This document shows positions 16,024 to 24,985 of a stretch of 42,786 bases of DNA, piece by piece; position 1 is the stretch's first letter, and every line of letters starts with the position of its first letter. The stretch spans positions 1-42,786 of the forward strand of contig NZ_JAKLUA010000029.1 in the NCBI RefSeq assembly GCF_022012435.1. Direction: 5' to 3'. The notes under the pieces were generated by a model. The model saw only the letters and a program-made list of their open reading frames with translations, did no database searches and had not been told where the DNA came from. Made by a program: the position numbers and the translations under genes. The DNA comes from Bradyrhizobium zhengyangense (lineage in GTDB: Bacteria > Pseudomonadota > Alphaproteobacteria > Rhizobiales > Xanthobacteraceae).

Positions 16024-16914
16024 TCAGCAGCTCCGCAGCATCGAGGACGTCCTGCTCCGGATCTCATTGACCCGTCGAACAATGGAATCCTGACTACTTT
16101 TCTCCAAGTCGAGAAGTGGCGGCAAAACTCTCGTCCAGGCTCCATCCGAATAGTTGTGAGAGAGCACCGACTTTATTCCCGGAATAAGTGGCGCCGCGCC
16201 GAGCAGATCCCGGATTGCTACCGCCATTGCAAGCGCATCTTCGTCGCCTTGATGGAATGCCCGGCTGCAGAGCGACGCATTCACGTTGGCCGTTGCCGAA
16301 ATGCACCCTGCGAAAGTGCCCGCGCGCGCGTCGAGCAGCACTGCCTCGCTGGAGGGAAAGACCGCGAGGTCTTCAATTTTCGCCATCGTCCTGGCATAGG
16401 CAAGATCGCCAGAGGAGTCCTTCAATCCCGCAAGGCGTGGGCCGAGTTTATCCTTCAAGCGTCTGACCAGTGTCTCGCTCCAGACGATGCCCGTCATCTG
16501 CGGAAAGTTATAGAGGTACAGCGGGATCTCTGGAGAGACAGTCGCGTCTGCTACGGCTGTCACGAAGGTTACAAGACCGTCGTCTGCAACACTCTTATAG
16601 TAGAAGGGCGGCAGCAGGAGCGCACCGGAAAACCCAAGATCTGCTGCCGCAACCGTCAACTCTATGGCGTCGCCAAGCGCCGCCGCGCCCGTCCCGACCA
16701 TCAACCTGTCGCACGGCAGCGCAGCGGCGGCAGCCTGCATCAAGACCTGCCGGGCTGTAACCGACAACGATGTGGCCTCACCGGTGGTGCCGAGCACATT
16801 CAAGCCGTCGCAGCCCGTTTCGAGCAACGTCCGGGCGTGTTCGAGAAAGCGCGAGATATCGGGCGTGTTCCCGGTCGTGACGGGCGTAGCAATCGCCGCT
16901 ATGACGCCTTTCAC
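16024..16914 (-). CDS. Dihydrodipicolinate synthase family aldolase/lyase
   Basis: This 296-residue TIM-barrel protein of the DHDPS/NAL family keeps the catalytic pattern: LGTTGEATSLS (phosphate/carboxylate-binding GTTGE, about 42-52), YLYNFPQMTGI (catalytic Tyr, about 132-142) and LAGLKDSSGD (Schiff-base Lys, about 161-170). Family members add or release pyruvate or similar 2-oxo acids from aldehydes; sugar-acid and sialate lyases and dehydratases belong here. No lysine-biosynthesis neighbours occur, so a catabolic 2-keto-acid aldolase is more likely than dapA. Its start overlaps the cupin stop by four bases (ATGA), showing translational coupling. It converges with araC. Confidence 0.88.
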   Translation of the reverse strand: MKGVIAAIATPVTTGNTPDISRFLEHARTLLETGCDGLNVLGTTGEATSLSVTARQVLMQAAAAALPCDRLMVGTGAAALGDAIELTVAAADLGFSGALLLPPFYYKSVADDGLVTFVTAVADATVSPEIPLYLYNFPQMTGIVWSETLVRRLKDKLGPRLAGLKDSSGDLAYARTMAKIEDLAVFPSSEAVLLDARAGTFAGCISATANVNASLCSRAFHQGDEDALAMAVAIRDLLGAAPLIPGIKSVLSHNYSDGAWTRVLPPLLDLEKSSQDSIVRRVNEIRSRTSSMLRSC

Positions 16915-17285
16915 TTCACATCCTCCGACTGCCCAATGGGTAGTGGCTCATTCGCACTATCCAGAAACTCAACGGTGGTGAAGCAGAGCAGACTGTCGCC
17001 GATGTTGCGAAGGTCGTGGATGAAGAATTCGCCGGCGCCAATCCTGAAATGAGCAGTGTCGCCGACCGCATAGTCGCGCTCAACGGTGTGGCCGTCGCCG
17101 TAGACGGAGCGAGCGCGGCCCGCGGTCGTAGCGGTCCAGAAATAGTTAAGCTGATGGCAATGCGGAGCGAGATAGTCGCCTGGCTCCAGTCTGATGAGCC
17201 AGACGCGAACCCCGTCGCTTTCTGAAACAAGGCTCTGGCCTACTCTGCCGTTGAAACGGCCATGCGGCTGATCCGTAGCTGTCAT
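16911..17285 (-). CDS. Cupin-domain protein, 124 aa
   Basis: This is a single small cupin barrel. Motif 1 is represented by GDYLAPHCHQLNYFW (His residues at about 41 and 43 as likely metal ligands), motif 2 by YAVGDTAHFRIGAGEFFIHD. It has no signal peptide. Cupins of this size include isomerases, dioxygenases and ligand-binding proteins. Here a role in handling a sugar or keto-acid intermediate is plausible by context only. ATG 17285 overlaps the NIPSNAP stop (ATGA), and its own stop overlaps the aldolase start, so the three genes are one translation-coupled unit. Confidence 0.78.
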   Translation of the reverse strand: MTATDQPHGRFNGRVGQSLVSESDGVRVWLIRLEPGDYLAPHCHQLNYFWTATTAGRARSVYGDGHTVERDYAVGDTAHFRIGAGEFFIHDLRNIGDSLLCFTTVEFLDSANEPLPIGQSEDVK

Positions 17286-17626
17286 CGTTCGTCCTGCTTT
17301 AGTTTGGGATCCTGCAACCAGAAGAAAGCGGGCTTCAGGAGCATGTTGGTCTGCCCGGTCTGGAAGCCGGCTTCCGCGCTGCGGCGGCGATAAGCGAGCC
17401 ACTGCTCGTCCTCATAGAGGGCAGCGCGGCGACGTTCACGATCGGCGGCATCCTGGAACTGCCAAAGATGCACATAGGCGTTGACATCTCCGGTCTCGAC
17501 CGTCGCGTAGAGGAGCGGTGCGCCGAGGTGACGGCTCTGCGCCGCAAAGCCGGTTTCTGCATAGGCAGCAAGCTGGGCGGAAACCGTTCCGGGGCGACAG
17601 CGATAGGTTCTCAGGTCGTAGAGCAC
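17282..17626 (-). CDS. NIPSNAP family protein, 114 aa
   Basis: The product begins VLYDLRTYRCRPGTVSAQLA, the characteristic NIPSNAP N-terminus (YELRTY...PG), and later shows NAYVHLWQFQDAADRERRRA. The fold is a ferredoxin-like alpha/beta barrel that usually dimerises. Bacterial members occur in catabolic operons with unassigned roles. The GTG at 17626 with GAGGAG six bases upstream matches the family start and was preferred over a longer frame. It overlaps the cupin gene by four bases. The stop of a 43-codon ORF lies 11 bases before it. Confidence 0.8.
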   Translation of the reverse strand: MLYDLRTYRCRPGTVSAQLAAYAETGFAAQSRHLGAPLLYATVETGDVNAYVHLWQFQDAADRERRRAALYEDEQWLAYRRRSAEAGFQTGQTNMLLKPAFFWLQDPKLKQDER

Positions 17627-17637
17627 TTGATTTCTCC

Positions 17638-17769
17638 TCACGTTGGACGGCGACCACGTCGTGCCAACCAATTGGCCCTTACCCGTGTTTGATCGGAATG
17701 ACGAAACTGTGGGCTAGCGGACTTGCGCCCGAGTAGCCTGGCGAGGCTGAGGCCTGCTGCTTTCGACAT
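17638..17769 (-). CDS. Possible first gene of the aldolase operon, 43-aa basic peptide
   Basis: An uninterrupted frame from ATG 17769, with AAGGGGAGG directly upstream, reads MSKAAGLSLARLLGRKSASP and continues, rich in Arg, to the TGA at 17638-17640. The start lies 62 bp from the conserved box at 17832, while the ABC ATPase start lies 63 bp from its copy of the box. That agreement, together with the strong ribosome-binding site, suggests that translation begins here. No family is recognised. It could instead be a leader peptide. Confidence 0.45.
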   Translation of the reverse strand: MSKAAGLSLARLLGRKSASPQFRHSDQTRVRANWLARRGRRPT

Positions 17770-17831
17770 GCCCTCCCCTTGACATCATTTCTTTCCCCGC
17801 GAGTGGATACGATTTGTGACCGGCAACATTT

Positions 17832-17889
17832 CACTGCGAGCAAGGGCGGTCATTCGCTAACAGGTCAGGTATTTTCTAAAAGCGGACAA
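17832..17889. promoter_or_regulatory. 58-bp conserved operator-like box, copy B
   Basis: Ungapped alignment to 14931-14988 gives 46 identities in 58. TTTCTAAAAGCGGACAA, GTCATTCG and CACTGCG are identical in both copies. It sits upstream of the small ORF-NIPSNAP-cupin-aldolase operon in the same orientation relative to the minus-strand operon as copy A, which implies shared control, most simply by the AraC protein. Confidence 0.7.
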
Positions 17890-17982
17890 AGACCGCGAAT
17901 ACTGAGCGATGGGACTCGGATTACGTTTCTCCGCTCCGAGATCTGTAGAGATGCCGGCGACCACTCAATCTCGGCCCACGTG

Positions 17983-18009
17983 AAAAAGGCCGGCGCCGTA
18001 GCGCCGGCC
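17983..18009 (-). terminator. Rho-independent terminator of the liv operon
   Basis: On the minus strand GGCCGGCGC-TACG-GCGCCGGCC (18009-17988) is followed by TTTTT (17987-17983). It lies 38 bp after the stop of the small ORF that follows livF, and separates the liv operon from the promoter region of the aldolase operon. Confidence 0.88.
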
Positions 18010-18047
18010 CAGTAAGAGGTGGCGTCGTTAACACGATCAAGCCGTCC

Positions 18048-18172
18048 TCATCTCCAGGGGAGTCGCCGGAGATTCCAAAACACCTGTCGTTCGAAGCTGC
18101 CTTGGGGACCGGACATCCATTCCGGCTTTTGCAGCGGCCAGAACTGCGCGAGCGACTTACGCGCTTGCTTTT

Positions 18173-18176
<4 letters not shown>
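18048..18176 (-). CDS. Small ORF coupled to livF, 42 aa
   Basis: ATG 18176 overlaps the livF stop as ATGA. The frame reads MKKQARKSLAQFWPLQKPEW, then a Trp/Arg-rich tail, to a TGA at 18048-18050. The strong terminator follows 38 bp later, so the operon transcript covers it completely. It is basic, with several tryptophans and no membrane segment. No family is recognised. The coupling and its position inside the transcription unit argue that it is translated. Confidence 0.5.
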
Positions 18177-18881
<705 letters not shown>

Positions 18882-18889
<8 letters not shown>

Positions 18890-19631
18890 GCTCCCCTCCG
18901 AGGTAAATCGCTCGCACTGCTGGATCGACGCGGACATCCGCCGGACTGCCGTTGGCAACCACGCGGCCGTTCTTCATCACGCTTACGCGATCTGCAACGA
19001 GCAGTGCGACATCCATGTCGTGCTCGATCATCACCAGAGTTATGTCGCGAGGCAGGGCCAGCACGAGTTCGATCAGCAGCGGCCGTTCGCCTGGTGACAG
19101 GCCAGCCGCCGGCTCGTCGAGCAATAGCAGCCTTGGTCGCTGGGCCAGCGCCATTCCGATCTCGAGCTGTCGCCGCTGACCATGCGAGAGGGTTGCTACG
19201 CAACGGTCGACCAGGTTCGCGAGGCCAACTCTGGCAGCATCAACCGCAGCCTGTTGCATAGGCTCGCTCAAATCGTCGACTGGCAATGGTCCCCATTGCC
19301 GGCCCCGCGCGCCCAAAGCTGCAAGATAGAGATTGTCCCTCACAGACTGGCTCTCGAATACAGCAGACGACTGATAAGTGCGTGCCAGTCCCACGCGCGC
19401 GCGACGGAAAGCCGGGATCGATCCCAGATCCCTCCCGAACAGCGCTACCTTGCCTCGGGTGGGCGACAGGTCGCCCGCAATAACATTGAACAGCGTGGTT
19501 TTTCCCGCGCCATTGGTCCCCAGCAGAACCCGGCGTTCACCGGGCTCCACGCTCATGTCGATGGACTCCAGGGCCTGGAGTGCGCCGAAGCTCACACCAA
19601 GCCCTTCGATGGACAACGCCGGATCGCTCAC
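18882..19631 (-). CDS. livG: Branched-chain amino acid-type ABC transporter ATPase
   Basis: This 249-residue LivG-type cassette has Walker A LGTNGAGKTTL, the variant signature TLSHGQRRQLEIGMAL (SHGQ as in many LivG proteins), Walker B RLLLLDEPAAGLSP and switch His in MIEHDMDV. The GTG at 19631 overlaps the binding-protein stop (GTGA), which decides the start over an ATG further upstream. Partner of LivF in the same importer. Confidence 0.9.
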
Positions 19632-20917
19632 AGAACTTTCCCGACCTGGCGGCACGGCGGATTGGTGCGCGACGGCGCCCCCATTGCAATGTATGGTTCA
19701 CGCGGCATGTTCAAGGTCGCGTTCACCTGTGGCACGACCTTCACCACCTTATTGTAGAGACTGCCATCGGGCCGGCTCGTGACTTCCATGAGGAAATTGT
19801 CGGCGATGGCCTGGCGGTTCTGATCAAGGCTGATGGGGCCTGTCGGGGTGTCAAACTTCAGCGTTCGGAGCGCCTCCTTTAGGACGTCCTGGTTTCCGCT
19901 GACGTCTCCCCTGGCGGCTTGCAATCCCAGCAACATCGCCTTCATGCTGATGTAGTAGGCGGCGGCCAGACTCGACGGCGCGGGAAGCCCATCAGGGAAC
20001 CTCGCACGATAGGTCTTTGCAAAGGCTTGCCATTCAGGCGCTTCGGACTCGTCCGCAGAATTGCTGGACGACAAGATGCCTATGATCTTGCTGCGGAACG
20101 GCCCCTTGCTGTTGAGCACGTCCGAGTCAACGGTAATTGACCCCCCGATGAGCGGCGCCTTCCCGCCAGTCTGGTAGTATTGGCTCAGAAAATTGACCGC
20201 GTCGGCTCCGCCCACAACCACATACACGGCGTCCACGTCCGAGGGGATCCTGGCTATGACCGAGGAGTAGTCCTTCGTTCCCAGAGGCACCCAGTAACGA
20301 TCAGCGATCTTGCCGCCGCGGCCACAGAATTCGGAGACAAACCCGGCGACCTGGGTGTACGGGTATGCATAATCCTCGGCGACGATTGCGACGTTGCGGT
20401 ACTTCTTTTCGTCGTAGACGTATTTTCCAAGTCCAGCGGTCATCTGTGCGCCGTCGACACGGAAGCTGAACAAATTGGGCGCGGGATCGCGCATCGTCGT
20501 GTCCTGTGAGGCCGCAGCACCGTTGACGAACGTCTTCGATGGGACGGTCTTGGCATATTCCTTGACGGCAAGGCCCTCGCCGCCCGACAATGGACCAACG
20601 ATCACGTCCACCTTGTCCTGCTCGATCAGCTTGCGCGCTTTTTGGACAGCGAGATCAGGAGTGGCGTTCGTCCCCTCCTTGAAAACAACGATCTTCTTGC
20701 CGGCGATCGTGCCATCGAACTCAGCCAGGGCGATCTCAAGGCCACGATTGGCCTCCTGCCCAAGACTTGCGAGTGCTCCTTCTGTTACGAACATGGTCCC
20801 GATGCGAATGGTATCGCCGCTTTGCGCTACTGCATCGTGCGCCATCAAAGTCATGCCCGCGGCAAGCATTGCCCAAGTCATGGGTCGATTGCCGAAATGT
20901 GATGCGCAGATCGTCAT
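19628..20917 (-). CDS. Branched-chain amino acid-type ABC transporter substrate-binding protein
   Basis: This 429-residue periplasmic protein of the Peripla_BP_6 (LivJ/AmiC-like) group starts with a signal peptide, about 32 residues including WAMLAAGMTLMAHDAVAQ. The mature chain has IRIGTMFVTEGALASLGQEA, VDVIVGPLSGGEGLAV and VAIVAEDYAYPYTQVAGFV, the usual two-lobe pattern. AGGAGG lies just upstream of ATG 20917. The ligand is unknown; binding proteins of this subgroup often take aromatic acids or amides rather than Leu/Ile/Val. Its gene sits between livM and livG, 66 bp after livM. Confidence 0.87.
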   Translation of the reverse strand: MTICASHFGNRPMTWAMLAAGMTLMAHDAVAQSGDTIRIGTMFVTEGALASLGQEANRGLEIALAEFDGTIAGKKIVVFKEGTNATPDLAVQKARKLIEQDKVDVIVGPLSGGEGLAVKEYAKTVPSKTFVNGAAASQDTTMRDPAPNLFSFRVDGAQMTAGLGKYVYDEKKYRNVAIVAEDYAYPYTQVAGFVSEFCGRGGKIADRYWVPLGTKDYSSVIARIPSDVDAVYVVVGGADAVNFLSQYYQTGGKAPLIGGSITVDSDVLNSKGPFRSKIIGILSSSNSADESEAPEWQAFAKTYRARFPDGLPAPSSLAAAYYISMKAMLLGLQAARGDVSGNQDVLKEALRTLKFDTPTGPISLDQNRQAIADNFLMEVTSRPDGSLYNKVVKVVPQVNATLNMPREPYIAMGAPSRTNPPCRQVGKVL

Positions 20918-20983
20918 AAATGTTTCCTCCTGTCTTATGCTACGACTTCGACTGCTTTCAACCGGGTCTTCGACCTCTTGATT

Positions 20984-22009
20984 TTATTCATTGACGGCAG
21001 AGCGCGCGGAGCCGGATGCCGGTTGCGCAACGAACCGCTCAAACAGCGATGATTGACGAACGCGGCTCCGCACATATTTGGCCGCGCCCGCGATGCCATC
21101 CGGCGACGCCAGCACGACGGCCACGAATGCAGAGCCAACGAGCGTATTGACGCGCTCGGCACCCACGAGACCGCTAGCGAACGTGTTTATGAGGACGTAC
21201 GCGAATGCGCCTGTAAACGCGCCAATCGGGGATCGCAGACCGCCGATAATTGCCATGATCAACACGCTGTTGATCATTCCGAGGCCGACAGTGCTGGCCG
21301 ATATCCGCTGGTTAAACCACGTGTAAAATATTCCGCCACATCCCGCCAAAAGACCGGAGCCGGCGAAGGCGGCGATACGGTGTGCCGCGACATCGAAACC
21401 AAGAGCGGCAGCCTTGCGCGGATGATCCCGCAGGGCCTTCAGGACCAGGCCAAAAGGTGAGCGACCTGTGATCATGACCGCGAAGAGAGCTGCCGCGGAG
21501 CAAACCAGCGACATATAGAAAAATATCTTCGGGCTGCGCAGCGACACTCCCGCGACGTTTGGCACGACGACACCCCGGATACCGTCGAAAGCGTTGAACA
21601 GCTCAACGTTCTGTTGCGCGAAGAAGAAGAAGCCCATGGCGAGAGCCAGGGTCAGCATGAGCATGTATACGCCATGCAGCCGGACTGAAATCCATCCAAC
21701 GAATGCGCCGGCAAGGGCGGAGACGCCAAGGGCGAGACCAATACTTGCAACAGGATGCAGTGGAACTCCCTTGCCGACCGCATTCACGCTCGTGAGCGCG
21801 ACCATGTATCCGGCGCAGCCCGCGAGAGTCGTTTGCGCCATCGACACAAAGCCGCCATAGCCGGAGAGAAAATTCAGACTTAAAGCAACAAGTCCGAGCG
21901 CAAACGACTGCCCGAAGATCTGAACGAGCCAGAAGTCGTCTGCTACGACCGGTACCAGCGCCAACGCAAGGACCGCTACGGCAAGCGCGATTTGCTCCTG
22001 CCTCGTCAT
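20984..22009 (-). CDS. livM: Branched-chain amino acid-type ABC permease
   Basis: This 341-residue polytopic inner-membrane protein of the LivM type has a run of hydrophobic segments, including LVALSLNFLSGYGGFVSMAQ (the LSLNLLxGYxGxxSLGQ family motif), MLMLTLALAMGFFFFA and LKALRDHPRKAAALGFDVAA (the cytoplasmic EAA-like loop). ATG 22009 overlaps the livH stop (ATGA); the open frame further upstream is only a shadow of livH. Forms the heterodimeric channel with LivH. Confidence 0.9.
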   Translation of the reverse strand: MTRQEQIALAVAVLALALVPVVADDFWLVQIFGQSFALGLVALSLNFLSGYGGFVSMAQTTLAGCAGYMVALTSVNAVGKGVPLHPVASIGLALGVSALAGAFVGWISVRLHGVYMLMLTLALAMGFFFFAQQNVELFNAFDGIRGVVVPNVAGVSLRSPKIFFYMSLVCSAAALFAVMITGRSPFGLVLKALRDHPRKAAALGFDVAAHRIAAFAGSGLLAGCGGIFYTWFNQRISASTVGLGMINSVLIMAIIGGLRSPIGAFTGAFAYVLINTFASGLVGAERVNTLVGSAFVAVVLASPDGIAGAAKYVRSRVRQSSLFERFVAQPASGSARSAVNE

Positions 22010-22869
22010 GCCGTACCCCTCACCAGGCCTTGCGGACGAAGCGCCAGCACGCCAACCATGACGAGATAGACCGCAACGATTGAGTAATTCGGGAAGTAGA
22101 GCAATCCGACCTGCTCCAGCAGTCCAACCAGCAAGGCTCCCACCGCTGCGCCGGCAATGCTGCCCATCCCGCCGACGATCGTGACAACGAGTGACGCAAG
22201 CAGGTAACGGGAGTCCTCGCCGGGTGAGATTGACAACGCTGTACCACCGATGACACCGGCAAGCCCTGCCAGCGCCGAACCACACGTGGCCACGATAACA
22301 AACAGCCGGGACGGGTTAACGCCTATGGCAGACAGCATTTCCCGATCGTCGACCCCTGCACGGATCGCAAGGCCAACTCTCGTGCAGGTTAAGCCTGCCC
22401 ATATAAAGACGCCGATGAAGAGCGAAAGAGCAATCAACAGCAGGCGAAAGGCCGGATAGCCGCCAAACACGCCCAGTGAAACAGTCGCCTGCATCCAGTC
22501 AGGTGGTGTAAACTGGTAGGTCAATCCGCCAAACACGGCGAGCAGTACGTCCGCCGCTACGATCGACAATCCGATCGTCACAAGTGCCTGGCGCATATCC
22601 TGGCCGCGCAGCCGGTCCAGAACACCCCATTGAAGAACGGCACCGCTCAGGCCCGCGATTGCGCTTCCCGCGATCATTGCGAGATACCAGTTCCGGGTCA
22701 GATCGCCGACCTGATAGCCCACGTAGCCGCCAATCAGGAAAAGGGAGCCGTAGGCAAGGTTGATGGTTCGCATCAATCCGAATGTCACCGTGAAGCCGCT
22801 GGCTACGATGAAATAGAGCGCCGCCACCGAAATGCCGTTCAACAGTGACAGCACAGCCAGCTTCAACAT
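22006..22869 (-). CDS. livH: Branched-chain amino acid-type ABC permease
   Basis: This 287-residue inner-membrane protein begins MLKLAVLSLLNGISVAALYF and contains LMRTINLAYGSLFLIGGYVG, the LivH motif (NxAHGxLxMLGAY). Later segments are AIRAGVDDREMLSAIGVNPS (the EAA-like loop) and LVVTIVGGMGSIAGAAVGAL. It follows the quinone-oxidoreductase gene by 42 bp with no terminator between them, so it belongs to the same transcript. Confidence 0.9.
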   Translation of the reverse strand: MLKLAVLSLLNGISVAALYFIVASGFTVTFGLMRTINLAYGSLFLIGGYVGYQVGDLTRNWYLAMIAGSAIAGLSGAVLQWGVLDRLRGQDMRQALVTIGLSIVAADVLLAVFGGLTYQFTPPDWMQATVSLGVFGGYPAFRLLLIALSLFIGVFIWAGLTCTRVGLAIRAGVDDREMLSAIGVNPSRLFVIVATCGSALAGLAGVIGGTALSISPGEDSRYLLASLVVTIVGGMGSIAGAAVGALLVGLLEQVGLLYFPNYSIVAVYLVMVGVLALRPQGLVRGTA

Positions 22870-22911
22870 TCCACCGATCCTCGCATTCTGTTACGCGTTG
22901 CGCATGCTCTG

Positions 22912-23889
22912 CTACGGAATGAGCAGCGTCGATCCCGTATTCCTGCCGCGTTCAAGGTCGTTGTGCGCAAGCGCCACCTCATCAAGCGGGTAACGCTGAT
23001 TGATATTGATCTCGAGGATGCCTCGGGCAAGCAAATCGAAAACCGCCGCAGCGCTCGCCCGCAGATCTGTCACTGACGCGATGTAAGTCGCCAACGTCGG
23101 GCGCGTGAAATAGAGAGAGCCCAGCTTTTGCAACAATGGTGCTGATACCGGAGGGGGCGGTCCGGTTATTGTGCCAAACGACACAAAGACGCCGCGAGGA
23201 GCGAGGCAATGCAGTGACTGTTCGAAGCTGTCTTTTCCAACACAGTCGTATACGACCGCAACGCCTTCGCCTTTCGTCAAGGCCCTGACACGTCCCACAA
23301 CGTCTTCTTTGGATCGATCAATGCATTCACTGTAACCGTTACGCAAGGCCAATGCGCACTTCTCGGGCCCGTTCGCGATTCCAATCATTCTTGCGCCGAT
23401 ATGCCTGCCCCACTGACCGGCCAGCAATCCGACGCCACCGGCCGCGGCGTGAAAGAGGACGGGCATGCCGCGCTCGACCGGGTAGCAACGATTGAGCAGG
23501 TACTCGACTGTCATGCCTTTCATGAGCACGGCGGCCGCTTCTTCGTCAGTGACGCCAGCAGGCGTCACGATGACCCTGTCCGCGGGAAACAGCCGGTAAG
23601 CCGCATCGCTGCCTGGAGCACCGCCTGCATAGCAAACACGATCTCCCGGGCGTATTTCGGTTACGTTCGAGCCAACCTGTTCGACGACGCCGGCAGCCTC
23701 GGTACCCAGCCCTGATGGCAGAGGGAGCGAGTACCACCCGGAACGATGATAGATGTCCTGGAAGTTCAGGCCGATTGCAGTCTGCCGGATCAGGATCTCG
23801 TCGGGGCCCGGTGATCCCGTTTCCACAAGCTCAACACGCAGCACATCTGCCGCACCCTGAGCATGAATCCTGACCGCCTTGACCTTCAT
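22912..23889 (-). CDS. NAD(P)H:quinone oxidoreductase, zinc-free MDR family
   Basis: This 325-residue medium-chain reductase has an N-terminal GroES-like domain (MKVKAVRIHAQGAADVLRVE, GLNFQDIYHRSGWYSLPLP) and a Rossmann domain with VLFHAAAGGVGLLAGQWGRH (the AxxGxxG cofactor loop, about 141-160). It lacks the cysteine-rich zinc loop of alcohol dehydrogenases, as expected for the QOR/zeta-crystallin group. The enzyme reduces quinones or alpha,beta-unsaturated carbonyls with NADPH in the cytoplasm. It is the first gene of the seven-gene operon carrying the liv importer. ATG 23889 fits the family start. The LysR-type palindrome is 79 bp upstream. Confidence 0.87.
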   Translation of the reverse strand: MKVKAVRIHAQGAADVLRVELVETGSPGPDEILIRQTAIGLNFQDIYHRSGWYSLPLPSGLGTEAAGVVEQVGSNVTEIRPGDRVCYAGGAPGSDAAYRLFPADRVIVTPAGVTDEEAAAVLMKGMTVEYLLNRCYPVERGMPVLFHAAAGGVGLLAGQWGRHIGARMIGIANGPEKCALALRNGYSECIDRSKEDVVGRVRALTKGEGVAVVYDCVGKDSFEQSLHCLAPRGVFVSFGTITGPPPPVSAPLLQKLGSLYFTRPTLATYIASVTDLRASAAAVFDLLARGILEININQRYPLDEVALAHNDLERGRNTGSTLLIP

Positions 23890-23967
23890 TCCGACCTTGC
23901 CTCCCGTGCGGTTCTCTGCTGCACCTCGGCATCTAGCCTTTTTCCGCCCCGAAGGATTATCCTGACC

Positions 23968-23990
23968 CCGGTGGAGACACTCTCCACCGG
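23968..23990. promoter_or_regulatory. LysR-type operator palindrome, qor/lysR intergenic
   Basis: CCGGTGGAGA-CAC-TCTCCACCGG is a perfect 10-bp inverted repeat. Its core GGTGGAGNNACNCTCCA recurs at 24986-25002 before the SDR gene. It lies 10 bp before the lysR start and 78-79 bp before the divergent qor start, the position expected for a LysR regulator that controls the divergent operon and itself. Confidence 0.75.
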
Positions 23991-24000
23991 CGGGAAACAA

Positions 24001-24924
24001 ATGGACGCAGCCATGCTTGACGACATCACCGAGTTGCGCACCTTCGTCAGAATTATCGCAACAGGCAGCCTGTCCGCTGCAGGGCGTGAGATGGGGCTGG
24101 CTCTCAGCGTGGTCAGCAAGCGCCTTGCGGCGCTGGAGCGTCGTACCGGGGCCCGCCTGATAGAGCGCAGCACCCGACGCCTTGCCCCCACGGAAGAAGG
24201 ACAGGACCTTTACGAACGCGCCCAGCGCATTCTTGCGGAGATCGACGCTGCCGAGGCGTCACTCGGCCACGACAGCGATGAGCCCCGTGGCGTACTGCGC
24301 GTCAGTGCATCGATGGGGCTCGGCAAAACCCATGTCAGTCCTGTCTGTCGCGAACTGGTGCGTTTGCATCCGCGACTCTCGATTGATCTCGTGCTGACAG
24401 ACCGGCTGGTGGAGCTGATTGAAGAGGAAATCGACATAGCTGTACGGATCGGCACTCCAGCCGACTCAGGGCTGATGATGCGCAAGCTGGCCGATAATTT
24501 TCGCGTCATCGTCGGAGCCCCCGATTATCTCGAGAGTCACGGGGTCCCCAAAACGCCGGAAGAACTGGAAGATCACGAATGTCTGCACTACCGCGGGGTC
24601 GGAAGCCGCTGGCGTCTGGTCGGGCCCGGCGGGAAATCCGTCGACGTGCGGGGTGCGTCCCGTCTGCAGAGCGACAACGGCGAGGTTGCACACGATTGGG
24701 CATTGGCCGGTTGCGGCCTTATCCTGAAATCCTGGGTGGACGTCGAGCCCGACCTGCGCGCGGGGCGCTTGACCCGCGTACTGCCCGAATGGCGCAGCGA
24801 CCCGGCACCGGTGTGCGCACTCTTCCCGTCGAACCGCCACCTGCCGATCCGGGCGCGCGCATTTCTCGACGCGATGGCCGACCGATTGAGTGGATTTTCA
24901 GGCGGCATCGCCGGGGCAATGTGA
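24001..24924 (+). CDS. LysR-family transcriptional regulator
   Basis: This 307-residue regulator has an N-terminal winged HTH (ELRTFVRIIATGSLSAAGRE, then LSVVSKRLAALERRTGARL, about 10-55) followed by RSTRRLAPTEEG. A periplasmic-binding-protein-like effector domain follows from about residue 95 (GVLRVSASMGLGKTHVSPVC, EEIDIAVRIG). This is the CrgA/DsdC-like subgroup with the two-domain LysR_substrate fold. It is divergent from qor-liv and followed by SDR-VOC-RidA, and identical palindrome cores front both units. ATG 24001 fits the HTH start; the frame runs further upstream without family similarity. Confidence 0.9.
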   Translation: MDAAMLDDITELRTFVRIIATGSLSAAGREMGLALSVVSKRLAALERRTGARLIERSTRRLAPTEEGQDLYERAQRILAEIDAAEASLGHDSDEPRGVLRVSASMGLGKTHVSPVCRELVRLHPRLSIDLVLTDRLVELIEEEIDIAVRIGTPADSGLMMRKLADNFRVIVGAPDYLESHGVPKTPEELEDHECLHYRGVGSRWRLVGPGGKSVDVRGASRLQSDNGEVAHDWALAGCGLILKSWVDVEPDLRAGRLTRVLPEWRSDPAPVCALFPSNRHLPIRARAFLDAMADRLSGFSGGIAGAM

Positions 24925-24985
24925 GACCTTCAGGGCACGCAGGCACATCATCAGGAGCAGCCTGGCGGACCAATACTTTCCCGTT

